Program-made: the position numbers and the translations under genes
From: JBGPTK01 sp041497605
Lineage (GTDB): Bacteria > Acidobacteriota > Terriglobia > Acidiferrales > UBA7541
Reading direction: 5' to 3'
NCBI GenBank assembly: GCA_041497605.1
Contig: JBGQGW010000213.1
Location: 1 to 6,608 of the forward strand
DNA length: 6,608 nt
The notes under the pieces: model-generated
What the model was told of the DNA's origin: nothing
Databases searched by the model: none
Seen by the model: the letters and a program-made list of their open reading frames with translations, nothing else
In this document: in pieces, positions 3,677-6,608 of the stretch
Position numbering within the stretch: position 1 is the first letter of the stretch
Layout: every line of letters begins with the position of its first letter

Positions 3677-6608
3677 TGGACGGCAACGAAGCGCAGGCAG
3701 GGATTCAACAGGACGACGACCTTGGCTTTCGTCCGGCAGCGCCCAAGCCTCGCGCGCAGCCCGGTGTCTCATCGGCAAATGATGACTTAGGTTTCAGGCC
3801 AGCAGCATCTTCGCAGGACGATCTTGGATTCCGGCCAGCAGAGCCAGCCGTCCCAAAAACTCCACCGATCAAGCCCTTCGATACTTCGGCAGGGGCGATG
3901 CCGACACGCACTGCGATTTCTCCCGGCATTGCGCCCGACCTGGAGCAACCCTACCACGGCATTCCGGGTGTATTCGGACAGCCCATGCTCACTGAGGAAA
4001 GCAAGCAGCGACTCGCGGCGAACCAAATCAACACCGGGCGAATCAATGCGGGCGCGCCCGGCGGCGTGGGTGGATGGCTCGAAAATCTTGAATCAGACAT
4101 CCGGCACGGAACGGGCGTGACCGCCCCTGGACGTGGATTGCGCGCGATGGGAGCGCCCGGCACCGAGTCTGGCGTCTCGCCCGCCGTAGGTGAAACCATC
4201 GGTGGCCCGATCATCGGCCCTGTTCGCGTTGCGCGTGGATTGAAGCAAGCGCTTGGTCCCTATGCTGGTGAGCCTGCCGACCTCTCAAGCGAGTTGCACG
4301 GAGTGAATGAAGCTGTGCGCGGAGGATTCCAAACGCTCGCGCTTCCACTCGCCGCGACAAATCCGGCATTCATCCCGACGATGGCGCCCTACGCGGTCGG
4401 CGGCGAATTGGCGCAGCGGGGATTGGAGAAGGCCGGAGTATCTCCCGAAGCCGCCGAACTCACGAGCAACATTGCGCTACTCGGTGGCGGCTTGACGCAC
4501 GCTCGAATTGGTGAACCGCGCCCGGAATTTGGAACCTTTGAGCGTGGCGCAAGTGAGCCAATCGTCCACGGCGAAGTGATTCCCGATTATGTGAAAGGCC
4601 AGATGGACAGGCTTGCCGTCTCGCGCGCAAACCGTGAAGCGGAAGCCGCGCGTCAGGCCCGCATCAATGCGCCCGTGGATTTCCCCAAGCCGCCAGAGAC
4701 GACAGCACCGCCGCCGGTTCTCGCGCGCAACATGCCGCGCTCGCCGATGGATGAACTTTCAGCCCAAGCCCGCGAAGCCCGCGCGCCGCAGGAATTTCGC
4801 CAGCAACTTACGCAGGAAATCTCGGACCAAATCATCAGCCGCCTGCGCGACGAAGGATTGCTTGAACCTCCGAAAACGAATGTCGTGGATCGCCGCGCCG
4901 TCCGCCCCGAAGACGTTGAGCCGTACCAGCGTCCGCGCACATTCATAGGCGGGGAGAACATTCCCCCGTCTGTAGTGCCGCATGGCCGAGCGCTGGACGA
5001 CATGCTCGCAGCCGAGAGACCAGAGCGGCAGCCCGCCAGAACGCCCGAGGAAATCGAACTCGGGTTTCGGCCAGCGGAAACGCAAAGGGCGCTGCCGCCA
5101 GCAAACCCGCAGGCTATTGAACAGATGCGCGGCGAGGAAGAACGCTACAACGAGGCATTCGAGAAAGCACGCGCTTACGGCCAGCCGCAACAGCGGCCAG
5201 CGATTGAAGCTGCAAAGCCGACCGACATAACCGCAGACAGCCGCCGCGTGGCGAATCTCGCCATCGGGCGGATCCGCGATCCAATCGAGAACCAATACGC
5301 TCGCGACGTTTGGCAATCCATGATCGGCCAGGCCCGTGTGCCAGTCCCGCCGACGGGGATGACCAGGGCAAGAGCCGACCAGCTCCGCAACGGCCTCGCT
5401 GACATCTCGCAGGGCAACATTGCAGGCCGCGTTCCAGACCCGAGCACGCGCTACGCGCCCGACGTACTCGAAGAAGCGCAGGCGATGATGGCGCACACCC
5501 ACGAATTTCTTTCGCAGCAACAGCGGCCCGGAAGGTACTTCGCCGACATGGGCGAGGAAACTTCGCTCACGGGACGCGGCCCGAAGATTCCGGTCACAGG
5601 CGTCCAATCTCTGCGAGGTCAATTCCCGTGGTTTGCGAACCTCAAGGAATCGCCCTCAGACCTGGCGCGCGCCCTTCAACGCCGCGAAGGTCCGGGCTAC
5701 AACCGCTTGGTAAGTTCAGCAGCCGACCACATCATGCGCACTCGGGAAGAGTTGCGGACTGCGAGCCTCAGTGTCGAACCGAACCTCGCGCAGCTTGCCG
5801 GGCAGGTGCGCGACCTCGATCCCGAACTTGCACAATTCCTGAGCGATGCAGCCGAGGGAAAAATCAGCCAGTGGACAGAGACAAAGAGAGATCACTTAGC
5901 TAGAATTTCTGAGGGGATAGAAAATGCCAGAGCAGCCGTTGAATTCAGTCACGCCGTTGATGCAGTCGCCGAAGAAGAACGCGCCAGCAACGTCACCGAG
6001 CCATCGGAAGGCCGTGCAGAAATTGGTCCGCTTGGCGGTCCAGCAGGCCAAGGAATTGCTCCGCCAGAAACGCCCGAACTAGGAGCACCACTGGAGGGCG
6101 CACTTCCCGGCCTTGGCTCAATAGCGAAACAGAACAAGCCTGCCGCAAAACCGATTGGTCCGATTTTACGCTCCGTCGCAGCGCCCGAATTAGAGCAGCG
6201 CGAGTCCGAAGGCATTCTGCCGGGCCTTGAAGGTGCTGTTGGCGAGCAAAGACGCGCCGCAGGAATCACTCAGGCCAAGAGTCTAACCGGAGAAATAGGC
6301 CGCCCGCTTGGGTCTATCGAAAGCGCTGCGGGAACGATGGAGCGCGAATCTCCGCTGTTCCGTGGCACTGGGGCGAGTCCGCAGAACGAGATGTTCGGTC
6401 AGCCTCCCGCTACTGCCGAAAGCTGGTGGGATGGGCTTGAGAAAGCAGACCGCGCAGACCGATTGGCGGGTTACGGTTTCAAGAACTCCGTGGTTTTGTC
6501 GGGGAAAAGGTTTGCCGAACTGCCGAACAGCATTCAGAAGCATCTTGAGCAAAGCAGGCCGAAACCGATTTCCAGAATTTTCACTGAACACTTTCGCTCC
6601 GAACCCGA
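3676..6608 (+). CDS. Giant multi-region phage-like protein, 3' truncated by the window
   Basis: Frame 1 is open from the ATG at 3676 to the window edge: 977 codons plus two bases, no stop. The start overlaps the preceding stop (TAATG), and only a weak purine run precedes it, which fits translational coupling. Layout: disordered N-terminus with three DDLGFRPA copies (14-55); Gly/Ala-rich segment with AVGETIGGPIIGP (170-182); hydrophobic alanine-rich stretch (214-275); long charged, partly helical, Pro-rich region (300-560) with a fourth ELGFRPA (461-467); a block with FPWFANLKESP and following helices (650-690); acidic linker (730-890); PLFRGTGASPQNEMFG (893-908); and a helical end with WWDGL, R, G, FAELP and IQKHL (917-960). 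The last pattern recalls short helical modules repeated in large phage and plasmid polyvalent proteins. No lysozyme, protease or polymerase motif is visible so far. It is most likely an internal or ejected virion protein of the gp16 type, or a polyvalent protein whose enzymatic domains lie beyond the edge. Confidence 0.85.
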   Translation, partial: MDGNEAQAGIQQDDDLGFRPAAPKPRAQPGVSSANDDLGFRPAASSQDDLGFRPAEPAVPKTPPIKPFDTSAGAMPTRTAISPGIAPDLEQPYHGIPGVFGQPMLTEESKQRLAANQINTGRINAGAPGGVGGWLENLESDIRHGTGVTAPGRGLRAMGAPGTESGVSPAVGETIGGPIIGPVRVARGLKQALGPYAGEPADLSSELHGVNEAVRGGFQTLALPLAATNPAFIPTMAPYAVGGELAQRGLEKAGVSPEAAELTSNIALLGGGLTHARIGEPRPEFGTFERGASEPIVHGEVIPDYVKGQMDRLAVSRANREAEAARQARINAPVDFPKPPETTAPPPVLARNMPRSPMDELSAQAREARAPQEFRQQLTQEISDQIISRLRDEGLLEPPKTNVVDRRAVRPEDVEPYQRPRTFIGGENIPPSVVPHGRALDDMLAAERPERQPARTPEEIELGFRPAETQRALPPANPQAIEQMRGEEERYNEAFEKARAYGQPQQRPAIEAAKPTDITADSRRVANLAIGRIRDPIENQYARDVWQSMIGQARVPVPPTGMTRARADQLRNGLADISQGNIAGRVPDPSTRYAPDVLEEAQAMMAHTHEFLSQQQRPGRYFADMGEETSLTGRGPKIPVTGVQSLRGQFPWFANLKESPSDLARALQRREGPGYNRLVSSAADHIMRTREELRTASLSVEPNLAQLAGQVRDLDPELAQFLSDAAEGKISQWTETKRDHLARISEGIENARAAVEFSHAVDAVAEEERASNVTEPSEGRAEIGPLGGPAGQGIAPPETPELGAPLEGALPGLGSIAKQNKPAAKPIGPILRSVAAPELEQRESEGILPGLEGAVGEQRRAAGITQAKSLTGEIGRPLGSIESAAGTMERESPLFRGTGASPQNEMFGQPPATAESWWDGLEKADRADRLAGYGFKNSVVLSGKRFAELPNSIQKHLEQSRPKPISRIFTEHFRSEP
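3715..3840 (+). repeat. Triple DDLGFRPA motif encoded at the start of the giant protein
   Basis: The octapeptide DDLGFRPA is encoded at 3715-3738, 3781-3804 and 3817-3840 (residues 14-21, 36-43 and 48-55). A fourth copy, ELGFRPA, is encoded at 5056-5076 (residues 461-467). Codons differ between copies: Arg is CGT, AGG and CGG, Gly is GGC, GGT and GGA, and Leu is CTT, TTA and CTT. Protein identity with codon divergence means selection acts on the peptide, as in a short linear docking motif within a disordered arm. The binding partner is unknown. Confidence 0.85.

Noticed and set aside
4759..5622. Minus-strand open frame (287 codons) opposite the giant gene
   Set aside because: It is antisense to a continuous 977-codon frame, has an arginine-rich low-plausibility translation and lacks a ribosome site or neighbours on that strand.
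1..6608. CRISPR array, insertion sequence, toxin-antitoxin or defence island
   Set aside because: No regularly spaced repeats, transposase or terminal inverted repeats, paired small genes or nuclease and ATPase motifs were found. The content fits a phage structural module instead.

Overview
The window looks like the edge of an integrated phage or phage-like element in a GC-rich bacterium. The DNA is moderately GC-rich and GC-rich codons dominate, although AT-ending codons are also used. The host cannot be fixed from this sequence. A soil or groundwater lineage such as Acidobacteriota or Proteobacteria would fit, but that is only a guess.

Region 1-343 holds no complete gene. It may begin with the last codons of a flanking gene (stop at 42-44), followed by a strong GC hairpin (48-79). 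On the minus strand at 181-222 lies a clean 3' remnant of a tRNA gene, probably tRNA-Thr, running from the anticodon loop to an encoded CCA. The rest of the tRNA is missing. This is the footprint left at one end of an element integrated by a tyrosine recombinase into the 3' half of a tRNA gene. By that logic bases 1-180 are host flank and everything to the right is the element. Short direct repeats lie just inside the boundary (236-261; and TGTTCCCAA twice, 11 bp apart, at 303-322). They are candidate integrase arm or accessory sites. No integrase gene is in the window, so it would be expected near the other end.

From 344 to the right edge, four plus-strand genes form one tight operon-like row: a 162-residue GNAT-like protein; two colinear paralogues of 426 and 501 residues with a disordered acidic and proline-rich front half and a shared helical C-terminal domain; and a very long protein of at least 977 residues that starts in an overlapping TAATG and runs off the window. 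That last frame is open for all 2.9 kb from 3676 to the end. The order (small GNAT-like protein, helical low-complexity proteins, giant multi-region protein) resembles the internal-virion or ejection-protein module of podovirus-like phages. None of the four has an identity I can prove by sequence, so the functional assignment is inference.

The most distinctive signals are: the octapeptide DDLGFRPA, present three times near the start of the giant protein with different codons each time, plus a fourth divergent copy; the paralogue pair with strongly conserved C-terminal protein sequence but drifted synonymous codons; and a repeated [FY]-x-x-V-x-P motif in the second paralogue. I see no CRISPR array, insertion sequence, toxin-antitoxin pair or recognisable defence system.
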